From Closterium sp. Naga37s-1 (lineage: Eukaryota; Streptophyta; Zygnematophyceae; Desmidiales; Closteriaceae), in contig CANJKZ010000137.1 of assembly GCA_947471745.1 (NCBI GenBank), positions 3,798,001-3,862,000 of the forward strand: 64,000 bases of DNA, in the 5' to 3' direction. A program made the position numbers and the translations under genes. Positions 22,101 through 31,300 of the stretch are shown one piece after another; within the stretch, counting starts at the first letter, position 1; every line of letters begins with the position of its first letter. A model generated the notes under the pieces. The model saw only the letters and a list, made by a program, of their open reading frames with translations, made no database searches and was not told where the DNA came from.

Positions 22101-24667
22101 CGGATCAGCCCACCACTACGCCATCAAACCCATCACCAGCCATCACTCTAGAGGCAACTACAGAAGCTCATCATCATCCCATGCAGCAGCAATCAACAGC
22201 TACAAGACCCCAAGTACCTACATCAACACCATCTACGACTCTTCCTAGCAACAAGTCAACCGTCACCGCAACACCTCGTTCTCATACCACACGTTCATCA
22301 CTTGTTCCAACGTCAAGCCAGCTCATAGCACGAGGATCACTTCAGCGAGTCACCACAAACACCAGCTCCAACAGTCCACTTCTTCACCTAAGACCTTTCT
22401 CAACTTCACCCCCACGTCCCGGATTCGGTCGTCGTCAGTTACCACCATCTTCAACACCGAGCAACAACAACAACCAGCCCCAACCATCACCACCTCTCGA
22501 CAAGGCAGCGTCATCATCAATTCCCAAGCTTCTAGTCTCAAGATCCCCACCAAGAGCATCTTCACAACCAACTATGCCGACAAACGTTTCAGCTTCACCG
22601 CCACGAGTCACCATACCTAATCCTCAAGTCAACACCGATAATCAGGATATTTCCACGCCAGGAGAAGAACAAGCAGCCGTGCCGCCGTCGCAGCCGATGT
22701 CGCAGCCGTTGTCTCAGCCGCAAATGACCGCATCAACGCAATCAAACACTGTGAGACCGAACCCTACCACTAATGTGTCTCAGCCAGGTGAGGAGTTTGG
22801 TAAAGGTAAACGAGTCCGCAAGGTAAAAAAGCCCTTCACTTTCATGGTTGACATGCCATCAAGGTGCACATGTGAGGAGAGTGAGAATTGCATTCACAAG
22901 AAGGTAGAGGCAATATGCATGGCAGCATCACACCTTCCGCGAGAGCCCTTGAGTCGTCGTGAGGCAATGGCAAGTCCCGAGAGAGAGCATTGGTTGAAAG
23001 CCGAGGAAGAAGAGATTGAGATTCTCATGAAGCGAGGTACATGGCGTCTTGTTGAGCCACCTCCAGGGAAGAAGGTAATTGGTGTCAAATGGGTGTACAA
23101 GATCAAGGTAAAAGGTGATGGTAGCCTCGATAGGTACAAGGCAAGGTTAGTGGCAAAAGGTTATTCCCAAATTCCAGGTCTTGACTTCACCGAAACCTTT
23201 GCCGCGGTAGCAAAGTACACCACGGTACGAGTCCTCCTCGCCATAGCCGCATATCTTGGTCTCCATATCCATCAAATGGATGTCAAGAACGCATTTCTCT
23301 ACGGTGTCTTGGAAGAAGAGGTATACATGGCACAACCCGAAGGTTATGATGACGGTACGGGTCGAGTGTGTCGCTTGGTAAAGTCCCTTTATGGTCTCAA
23401 ACAGTCCCCACGGGTTTGGTATCATGCTCTTGAGCAGGTACTTTTCAAGCATGGTTTCACAAGGTCCATGAGAGACAACGCTCTGTACTTCATGCACACG
23501 AGTGAGGGGGAGTACATTTGGCTCTTGGTATATGTCGATGACCTCCTCCTAGTCTCAGGTTCTCTTGATCTTCTCAACAAGGTGAAAGGTATTCTCACAA
23601 GTGCATTCACGATGACCGATCTTGGTGAGCCGAGTCATTATCTTGGTATGAACATTGTGAGAGATCGTAAGTCACGGTCCATCTTCCTATTCCAGCAAAG
23701 GTACATCCAAAAGGTCCTTGAGAGGTTTGGTCTTGATGATCGCAAGCCATCACCTACCCCACTTCCTTCCAACTTTGTCCCTTTGTCTTCACATCAGCCC
23801 TATGAAGAGAGAGAGTCAAGCCTTGATATCATAGGTATTAAGGAGTTGTGTCTTGAGGAGAGTGAGCATCATGGTGAGAATTCACTTAAGGTATCCCCAC
23901 AAGACCTAGCTCTCTACCAAAGTCAGGTTGGGTGTCTCATGTATGCAGCCCTATGCACAAGGCCCGACTTAGCATTCACGGTATCTAAGCTAGCTCAACA
24001 CCTGAGTGCCCCTTCACCTATTCATATGCATGCAGCCAAGCGAGCTCTTCGGTATCTCAAAGGTACTTCTAATCATGGTCTTCTCTTCCAAGCCAGCCCA
24101 TATGCAAGCTCCCTCCAAGGCTTTACCGATGCAGATTGGGCGGGAGAATTGAGCACACGCAAGTCTACCGGCGGCTACATCTTCCTCATGTGTGGTGCCG
24201 CTGTTTCTTGGCAATCGCGCAAGCAAAGTTGTGTGGCACTTTCAACAACCGAAGCTGAGTACATGGCAATGACCGAAGGAGCAAGGGAGGCAATCTGGTT
24301 ACGTGGACTCTTGGAGGACTTGAGGCAGCCGCAAACTCAACCAACTCCGCTCTACGTGGACAACACTTCAGCCATAGCTCTTTCCAAGAACCCGGTTCAT
24401 CATGGGCGTACAAAACACATCGAGGTGCAGTACCACTTCATTCGTGAGCAACTAGAGAAGGGAGTTCTCGCCGTCAACTTTTGCCGTTCATTCGATCAAG
24501 CAGCAGATTTCATGACCAAGGTTCTTCCACATGATGCATTCAACATGTGCAAGGCAAGAGCAGGCCTCATGACACTTCATGAAGCAGTGGAGCAGTTTGA
24601 GGAGAATGATGAGTGTGAGGGGAAGAGACGTGGGCAGCAGCATGAAGTGTATGCTAAGGAGATGTGA
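19181..24667 (+). CDS. Copia B Gag-Pol polyprotein, intact (1828 aa)
   Basis: A single frame encodes, in order: Gag with the plant copia-type LPKFNGKDFPTWATQFEL near residue 50; a CX2CX4HX4C zinc knuckle at residues 345-358; aspartic protease DSG at 421-423; the integrase zinc region (HARLGH..CPSC, about 568-608); the integrase core with DVFGP, SDRGGEY and PQQNGVAERF; a long Ser/Thr/Pro/Gln-rich linker (about 870-1190); reverse transcriptase with YVDDLLL at about 1451; and RNase H with STTEAEYMAM and GRTKHIEVQYHF. All catalytic motifs look normal. The ATG lies 67 bases after the LTR, in the usual place. It makes the virus-like particle and enzymes for its own retrotransposition, and might also serve the non-autonomous elements nearby, although the A family shares more signals with those. 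Confidence 0.96.
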   Translation: MAGDNPSGPALQPAGGASESTSAATGLVEAVAPGSPSTTYSPLTSFMPKLHLPKFNGKDFPTWATQFELTASLLDLWPYYTGEAAKPAADASEAEKRLYERRNKEAFLYLLNSIHEQQLKSLLPCSTKANSAEEAWSRLKTMHQSKSESSQAEMWSRFMNLKMEEDESAQAYLQRAEAMLEEAAAIGLEIPEYLFKTVILTGLTPEWDTFRATLQALPQSMKSRAFIFEALVNEQQSRDLARNKRSDEGAWSAAAATRYGNQFQRQGNFSPNRPQPYYGTKFQSPSNPYKPSRFPQSSPPYKSSPYVQPRPSIPNQYQPRNARVNTPRVNNFSQAPNAKKFNFECFCCHEWGHPWYACPKKPPNWVSPPQILSEKGKAAIANIASHSTSQDESKESDGPVLFNAATCMHVFSTSSEEFILDSGCSETMTPYQSILKDFQPSYDSKAVTLADLGKVPIKGVGKLEFEKDGKSFCVNKALFVPDLGANLLSAGQLEEKGASVLLQGGKAKVWDSAGNLVAEGERTGRLYKLKLEIKRGASNTKNDVVSLPAVSTDQVNNKGSISQAEVWHARLGHVGVQALKELANHKSVEGLSLSESAVKSLSSVPCPSCVEGKLARKPFFPSKSQSRDLLELVHTDVFGPMRDPTRNGKRYLVSFIDDKSRFSWTFFINTKDEVHKCFKQWLALVERESGKKLLTLRSDRGGEYMGKAFQGELLALGIKQQFTCPYSPQQNGVAERFHRIIQAIATTFLQFKGLDKLWWGEAITMAIYVRNRRPTRPLPDGVTPYEAWFGVKPDLSMLRVFGSMAQYRVPDAKRLKLDSKAHWGLFIGMSNESKGWVLWDPVTKREVVSRDVVFYEDMSLAGWHKFSSSSSLPSIQQEPASAPEETTQEEEEDDTDSDHSGPIIDLPQAVVNESSRATPVPPAATQPSGDEVQPSNEDNPPQQVTVPSPPKEQQPTVTNQPAISTPTSQFQRQPDQPTTTPSNPSPAITLEATTEAHHHPMQQQSTATRPQVPTSTPSTTLPSNKSTVTATPRSHTTRSSLVPTSSQLIARGSLQRVTTNTSSNSPLLHLRPFSTSPPRPGFGRRQLPPSSTPSNNNNQPQPSPPLDKAASSSIPKLLVSRSPPRASSQPTMPTNVSASPPRVTIPNPQVNTDNQDISTPGEEQAAVPPSQPMSQPLSQPQMTASTQSNTVRPNPTTNVSQPGEEFGKGKRVRKVKKPFTFMVDMPSRCTCEESENCIHKKVEAICMAASHLPREPLSRREAMASPEREHWLKAEEEEIEILMKRGTWRLVEPPPGKKVIGVKWVYKIKVKGDGSLDRYKARLVAKGYSQIPGLDFTETFAAVAKYTTVRVLLAIAAYLGLHIHQMDVKNAFLYGVLEEEVYMAQPEGYDDGTGRVCRLVKSLYGLKQSPRVWYHALEQVLFKHGFTRSMRDNALYFMHTSEGEYIWLLVYVDDLLLVSGSLDLLNKVKGILTSAFTMTDLGEPSHYLGMNIVRDRKSRSIFLFQQRYIQKVLERFGLDDRKPSPTPLPSNFVPLSSHQPYEERESSLDIIGIKELCLEESEHHGENSLKVSPQDLALYQSQVGCLMYAALCTRPDLAFTVSKLAQHLSAPSPIHMHAAKRALRYLKGTSNHGLLFQASPYASSLQGFTDADWAGELSTRKSTGGYIFLMCGAAVSWQSRKQSCVALSTTEAEYMAMTEGAREAIWLRGLLEDLRQPQTQPTPLYVDNTSAIALSKNPVHHGRTKHIEVQYHFIREQLEKGVLAVNFCRSFDQAADFMTKVLPHDAFNMCKARAGLMTLHEAVEQFEENDECEGKRRGQQHEVYAKEM

Positions 24668-24719
24668 AAGGAGCATCAGCATGGGTGTATGTGTGCTTCG
24701 GGTCTGGTGCGAGGGGGAG

Positions 24720-25223
24720 TGTTGGAGAATCGAGTTTCTGCCGCCCCAGCCCTTTGCACACAAGCAGCAGCAAGGGGGAATGTCGGCGATGAATCAGAGG
24801 CTTCGGGAAGTACTTCGAAAGTTCCACCACCAATCAGATTTCAGCCGAAGACTCGATACAGTTCAAAGCTGCCTTCAAACCGAAGTGTTGGCAGTTTCTA
24901 CAGGTTTCTACACATCAGAATCAGCTATAACAGAAATATCCAGAGTTTTCTTATTCATGCACCTCATGTGGCACTCAAAGTCACTCAAGGTCCATCCAAT
25001 CTAGATTGTGCCCAAGTTACCAGGGAAGTTACATTGTCTATCAGCCTAGTTTGAGCTTTCAATCTGTCTTGTTTGTGATGCCTATAGAGTTGTGCTTTAG
25101 TGGGCTTGTTAATCTTGAACATAGTGAAGTTTTACCTCATCCAGTCAATTCGAGCAGCCCTGCTAAGACTTTCCAACCAAGTTTCCAGCCCTCCAGTAGT
25201 CACAGCTACTCTGTTTTACAAGT
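24720..25223 (+). repeat. 3' LTR of copia B
   Basis: Preceded by the purine tract GCGAGGGGGAG (24709-24719); carries a 12-bp duplication (CCAAGTTTCCAG type) absent from the 5' LTR; followed by TSD copy CGATC. Confidence 0.9.
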
Positions 25224-25363
25224 CGATCCCCAGTGCTCTTCCGTCCCATCCGCACACATCCATTGAACCGCGATTTCAGAAGAGGCATCTAGTAGGAATA
25301 AAAAGCTTCAAGCCATACCGTCTTACAAAGCCATACGAATTTTCGAGCCGCGCGACCGCCGCC
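25224..25363 (+). other. 5' leader/promoter remnant of eIF2D
   Basis: 140 bp between copia B and the eIF2D ATG. Copia B separates it from the original upstream DNA ending at 18622. No TATA box is obvious. Confidence 0.5.
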
Positions 25364-28300
25364 ATGTTCAAAAAGCCGAGCGACGTTCGCGGGCAGCAGC
25401 GTCTGTCAGGAGCGGACAGGAAGAAGCTTCGGCGAAACATCCGAGACAAGTTTCCAGGCGCCACTGACGAGCAGCTGGACGCGATCCTGCCGCCCAAGGT
25501 GCTCCTTTGTAGCTTTTGAGACGTCTGAAAGGTTCTGCCGCCCAAGGTGCTCCTTAGTAGCGATCCTGCCGCCCAAGGTGCTTCTTAGTAGCGATCCTGC
25601 CGCCCAAGGTGCTCCTTAGTAGCGATCTTGCCGCCCAAGGTGATTCTTAGTAGCGATCCTGCCGCCCAGGGTGCTCCTAGTAGCGATCCTGCCGCCCAAG
25701 GTGCTCCTTAGTAGCGATCCTGCCGCCCGAGGTGCTCCTTAGTAGCGATCCCGCCGCCCAAGGTGCTTCTTAATAGCGTAGCTACCCGCTTTAACCTCTC
25801 GTATCACCTCGCCCAAGGTGCTCCTTAGTAGCTCCCCGCTTTAACCTCGTATTACGCGATCTTGCCGAACAAGGTTCTCCTTAGTAGCTCCCCGCTTTAA
25901 CCTCGTATTAGTACTCGTATTAGAACAATGTACTCCTCGTAGGCCCACGCATTCACCTCCTGATAACACGGCGTAAATCCTCGCCGATCTATTTAACCCC
26001 AACGCCGATTTATTCATCCGTTCTGGTGCTTGCGCTCTCCGGATTTCTCGATTGGTTTGTTTGGTGGTCCAGGCTGACGTGGCGGTGACGAGGCTGGTGA
26101 ATCGCGTGCTGGTGTACGGACTCGAGAGCGGGCTGCCCATGCTCTTCGACTGCGACGGCCGCGGCAGCGAGATCTACCCCACTGGTAACCACATCGCCAT
26201 GTAACCACACAGATACTCCGCTCTCCACCTCACTCCCCGCCCCTTCCTTCTGCCCGCTCCCCCATCCTCCCCTCTCTCTCCGCTTTTTTCCACCGAGATT
26301 TCCCTCTCAAACCTCCGTCCCATATGGGTTTACCGTCGTTCAGACCCTGACGTCCCGACCCTGTCACCTAAATGCATACCCCCACCCCTGTCACCCCTTT
26401 TCCAGTGTTTGCGCTGTGGCGTGTGCCTGACCTGGTGCCGTCCTTCCTGCTCAAGGGCGGGGAGATGGTGATTTTTCAGATCCTTCAAATGCCACCTGAA
26501 AGCCCTGTCACTAACTAAACCCTTAACCCCCGAAACCCCAACCCTGACTTCTCATCCGCAGTGTTTGCGCTGTGGCGTGTGCCGGACCTGCTGCCATCGT
26601 TTTTGCTCAAGGGTGGGGAGGTCTCGCGCTACGTGCTGTCAGGGGCTGATCTCATGGCGCCAGGCGTGCAGGTGCGAGTGGGATGCAGGTTTAGGGTGTT
26701 GCGAAGGTGGGGAGAAGTTAGGGTGCAGTGCCTAGTGCTTGAGAGGTCTCTTGCTACGTGCTGTCAGTGGCCGACCTTATGGCACCAGGCGTGTGGGTAA
26801 AGTTGCAGGGGGGGAGGGTAGAGAGCAGTACGTACCTAGGGCTTCCTAGGTCTTAGATGAGTGCTTGAGTGGCAGTAGAGTGGGAGGTGCCAGTCCTCTA
26901 CACCCCTCTGCACCCCTCTGCACCCCTCTGCACTCCTCTGCCCGTCAGGTGCCCGCCGAAGGCCTGCCAGGGTTCCGACCAGGGGAGGTGTGGTCCGTGA
27001 AGGTTCCAGGAAACTCCTGCCCCATTGCAGTACGTGCTCGTCTCCTTGCATCACAAAGTTGCTCCACCGTTCTCCACCATTCTCCACCTTGCTCTATCCT
27101 GGTCCACCCTGCTCCACCGCTCTCCACCCACCCAATCTCCTGCCCTCCTTTCCCTCTCAACCCCACCACCCCATGCACACCAGGTGGGCATAACGATGGT
27201 GGGCAGTGCAGAGGCCGTGAGAGCCGGCATGAGGGGAAAGCTGCTCCGAATAACCCATTACTACTGCGACTCGCTCTGGTGCGAATCACTGCCCACTCTC
27301 TCTGTTGAGACGTCTCAAAACTCTTCCTAGTCACACGAGAGGCCGTGGGAACAGGCATGAGGGGAAAGATCCTCCGCATCACCCACTGCTACTGCGACTC
27401 ACTCTGGTCTGCATCCGCACCCCATATCGCTCTCACTCTTTCAATCCATCCACACGCTATTCACAACGGACTTGATACACCTTTTCCGCAGTAGCATTTT
27501 CCGCATTCGTTGCCCCTGCTGCATTTTCTACACTCGCGAGCGAAGGCCTCTTCTTTTTCTTCTCCCTCTGGAGGTCCAGACGAGCGAAGGCTTCTTCTCT
27601 TTTCTTCTTGTCTGGCATCTTCAGCTAGCAGCAGTTTAGGAGAGGATTTAAACGGATGTCTAAACGGCAAGTAAAGACAGACATCCCCATTGAAGGTATT
27701 CCCACATTACCTTGAAGAGGGCCCCATTCTCATCCACATCACTGCCTGAGGCATTCCCACCACATCTGGTCGGGATGGTGCCTGGTTGTGGTGCTCGCTC
27801 CCCTGCTCTCACGCCTATCCATTCTCGCTTGTTCCATCCATCCCTCCTCCCTCTTCCCCCCTAATCCACCATGCCAATAGGGAGACAGCAGAGGGCTGTT
27901 ATGTCCCCAACAGGGTCTTCCTGCCAGACCTGCTTGTGCCTGACATTACTGTGTGTTGTCTTCCCCCTTCTCATTCCCATTCCCCCTTATATCTATACAT
28001 CCCCCTCTCCCACTCTTACAGGGAGACAGCAGAGGGCTCGTACGTCCCCAACAGGGGTTTCCTGACGGACCTGGTTGTACCCGACCCTGATGCCGCATCT
28101 GCTTTGTCAGAGGGAGCAGCACCTGAAGATTCACCTGATGGCGGCCTGGGTTCTGCTGGCGCTGGAGAGGGGGAGGGCGAAGCGGGGAGGGGTGATGAGG
28201 GGAGAGAGGATGTTGCTGGGGATGGGACAGCAGCAGCAGGAGAGGGAGCAGCAGGAGCAGCAGCAGTGGCAGCAGCAGCAGCTTCATCAGGTCACCTGTC

Positions 28301-31300
28301 AGAATCTCTGCAGCATCTGGGCATGCATGACACCACTGCTGCTGCTGATAACTCTGATGCTGCTGTCAGGGGCTGCGAGGGGGAACAAACAGCAGCAGCT
28401 GCTGCAGATGAAGCCGCACCAGCAGCACCAGCAGCAGCAGAAGCAGCAGCAGCAATGACGCCAGCACAGATGGACGAGTTGTTGGATCGCTGTCTGCTGC
28501 AGGCCCTCTCCGTCTCTGTCAAGCCCGCCCACCTGCCCCTGGGAGCTAGCACTCTCTGGTACGCTCCCTCTGGTATCCACTCGCGGTAGCCTCCCTCTCA
28601 GGTGGCATTGACACCGGCACAGAGGGATGAGTTGTTGGATCGCTGTCTGCTGGGTCGTCTTCTATCACGGTTAGGAAGGGCACCACTGTCTGCTGCAGGC
28701 CCTCTCCGTCTCTGTCAAGCCCTCCCACCTGCCCCTGGGAGCTAGCACTCTCTGGTACGCTCCCTTTCGTAACCGGTTTTTCCACATGAGGGTTATGTGA
28801 TTCACTCTGGTAGCCTTTTCCCATTGCTTGCATGGCAGGTCCAATCACGTGCTGCCATGTCGGCCGCCTGGCACAACAGTGGACATCAAGAAGTCGTCTC
28901 ACAAGAAGCTGAGCAAGTGGCTGCATGCCAAGGCCGTTGATGGGTTGGTGAGTGCGGGAGAGATTTATACTCTCACATGCATTTTCAACCGAATGTCGCA
29001 TGAGCGCCTCTCCAAGTGGCTGCATGCCAAGGCCGTTGACGGGCTGGTGAGTGAGTGAGGCAGGGAGTGTGAGGTTTATACTCTCACACGCGCCCATCAT
29101 CCTTCTGTTACACAAGAAGTTGAGCAAGTGGCTGCATGCCAAGTCTGTTGATGGGCTAGTGAGTGAGTGAGGCAGGGAGTGTGAGTGTGAGAGAGCGTGT
29201 GAGCATGAGTGGCTGCAGGCCAAGGCGGTTGATGGGCTGGTGAGTGGGTGAGGGAGAGTGTACACGCGCACTTCATCCTTTTGTTACACAAGAAGCTGAG
29301 CAAGTGGCTGCATGCCAAGGTTGTTGATATGTTGGTGAGTGAATAAGTGAGGGAGTGTGAGTGTGAGAGAGCGTGTGAGTATGAGTGGCTGCATGCTAAG
29401 GCTGTTGAGGGGCTGGTGAGTGAGTGAGTGAGGGAGAGAGAGTGTGAGTTTCTGCAAGTGTGTGCGTGTGCGTGTTCCATGCAGCCACCCCTTCCATTGC
29501 ACCCTTCCATTGCACCCTTCCAAGAATCTCATCTACCCCTCCCTATGACAACCCCCACCTTTTTCCCTCCTCTCTCAGATAAGCGGCAAGCAGGGCAAGC
29601 ACAGAAAGGAGTTCATCCTCTCTACCATCAAACTACCGCCACCCGACCTTTCCGTCGCACCTCTTCCATCGCACCCTTCTGCCCGCCCCCCAACCCAACC
29701 TCTCCCCCCTACCCCTCCAGATATCAGGCAAGGAGGACAAGCACAGAAAGGAGTTCATAATCTCTGCCTTTAACCGCACATAGCATGTACCCACCCCTTC
29801 CCTTACATCCTTTCCACTGCACAAATCTATATACCTCACAGATATCAGGCAAGGAGTTTATCCCCTGCCCCTCACAGATATCAGGCAAGGAGGACAAGCA
29901 CCGCAAGGAGTTTATCCCCTCTGCCATCAACTACCCGTGGCATCATCTTTTCTGTTGCACTCATATAACCCCCATCCCCCACCCCCACCCCCTTGTTCGT
30001 TGCCCTCACAGATAAGCGGCAAGGAGGACAAGCACCGAAAGGAGTTCATCCTCTCCGCTGTCAATTACCGCCACCCGACCCTCATCGCCTTCACGCCAGA
30101 CAAGACAAACAAGCCCCCCCAGACCCCTGCTGCTGCAACCCAAGACACATCCCCAACCGCACCTGGAGCACCGACCACCACCGCCACCACCACCGCAACC
30201 ACCAGCAGCAGCGGTAGCGGCAGCAGCAGCAGTGGAGGGCTGACAGTAGAGGAGGTATTCAAACCTACCCACCACGTGTCAGCCATTTTCGAAGCCGTAG
30301 GGCTTGACCCACACGCCTACTATTCCCCCTCGGCTGCTCGTGAAGCTGCTCTCAACTACATCTCTCTCCACTCCCTCACCAAGCCCTCCGACCCCTCTAT
30401 AGTCATCCTCGACGCACCGCTCTGCGACGCACTGTACAAAGGCGCGATAAAAAAGGGCGCCGCGTACCCCACGGAATGCCACAAGCGGGACGTGGGTCCG
30501 ACTATAGTGAAGCGCATGCAGGCGCATCACAGGGTGGAGAGAGCTTCTATTGGGAAAAGCATCGTGCGCAAGGGAGGGTTGGTGCCGGTGCACATTCTGG
30601 TGGAGAGGCGGCAGGGCAACAAGAAGGTGACGCGCGTGTCGGGGCTGGAGGCTTATCTGGTGGAGGCTGAGCCTCTCGCTGCTGAGCTGCAGAGGAAGTT
30701 TGCTTCGAGCACCTCAGTGGCTGAAGTGCCAGGTGGGTTTTGGGTTTAGCAGGTGTGCGTGAGGGCTAACAGGGTATGTTAGTCACTGGGGCCAACAGGT
30801 GCAGGGGTAAAAGTGGTAACAGGGTTAACACGGCTAACAGGCACCAAGGGGCTACATTAACGGCGGCAGGGCAACAAGAAGGTGACGCGCGTGTCGGGGC
30901 TCGAGGCTTACCTGGTGGAGGCTGAACCTCTGGCTGCTGAGCTGCAGAGGAAGTTTGCTTCGAGCACGTCAGTCGCGGAACTACCAGGTGGGCTGGGCTC
31001 TGTAGATAGGAGGGCAAGCGGGTGGCAGGGCTGGAGGCTTATCTGGTGGAGGCTGAGCCGCTGGCTGCTGAGCTGCAGAGGAAGTTCGCCTCGAGCACGT
31101 CAGTTGCTGAAGTGCCTGGTGGGTTCTTATTGGTGAGAGGGCTAACAGGTACAGGGGTAGCAGGCACCAAGGGGCTACTCTAATTGAGGCTGAACCGCTG
31201 GCTGCAGAGGAAGTTTGCCTCAAGCACATGGGTTGCTGAAGTGCCAGATGGGTTGTGTTGCAGCAGATGGGGGTAGCAGGGGTGGCGGGGCTGGAGGCTT

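Larger units (their letters stand above)
18623..25223 (+). mobile_element. Ty1/copia element B, structurally complete (6601 bp)
   Basis: 5' LTR 18623-19114 (492 bp), 3' LTR 24720-25223 (504 bp), TSD CGATC at 18618-18622 and 25224-25228. The LTRs differ by about three substitutions and one 12-bp insertion, so the element is young. The interior is one uninterrupted polyprotein. It lies in the 5' flank of eIF2D, its 3' LTR ending 140 bp before the eIF2D ATG. With the TSD as given the LTR ends in ACAAGT rather than the usual CA. Confidence 0.93.

Noticed and set aside
28130-28460. Separate Gln-rich and Leu-rich frames inside eIF2D exon 6
   Set aside because: They are other-frame readings of the GCAGCAGCA-type low-complexity insert of exon 6.
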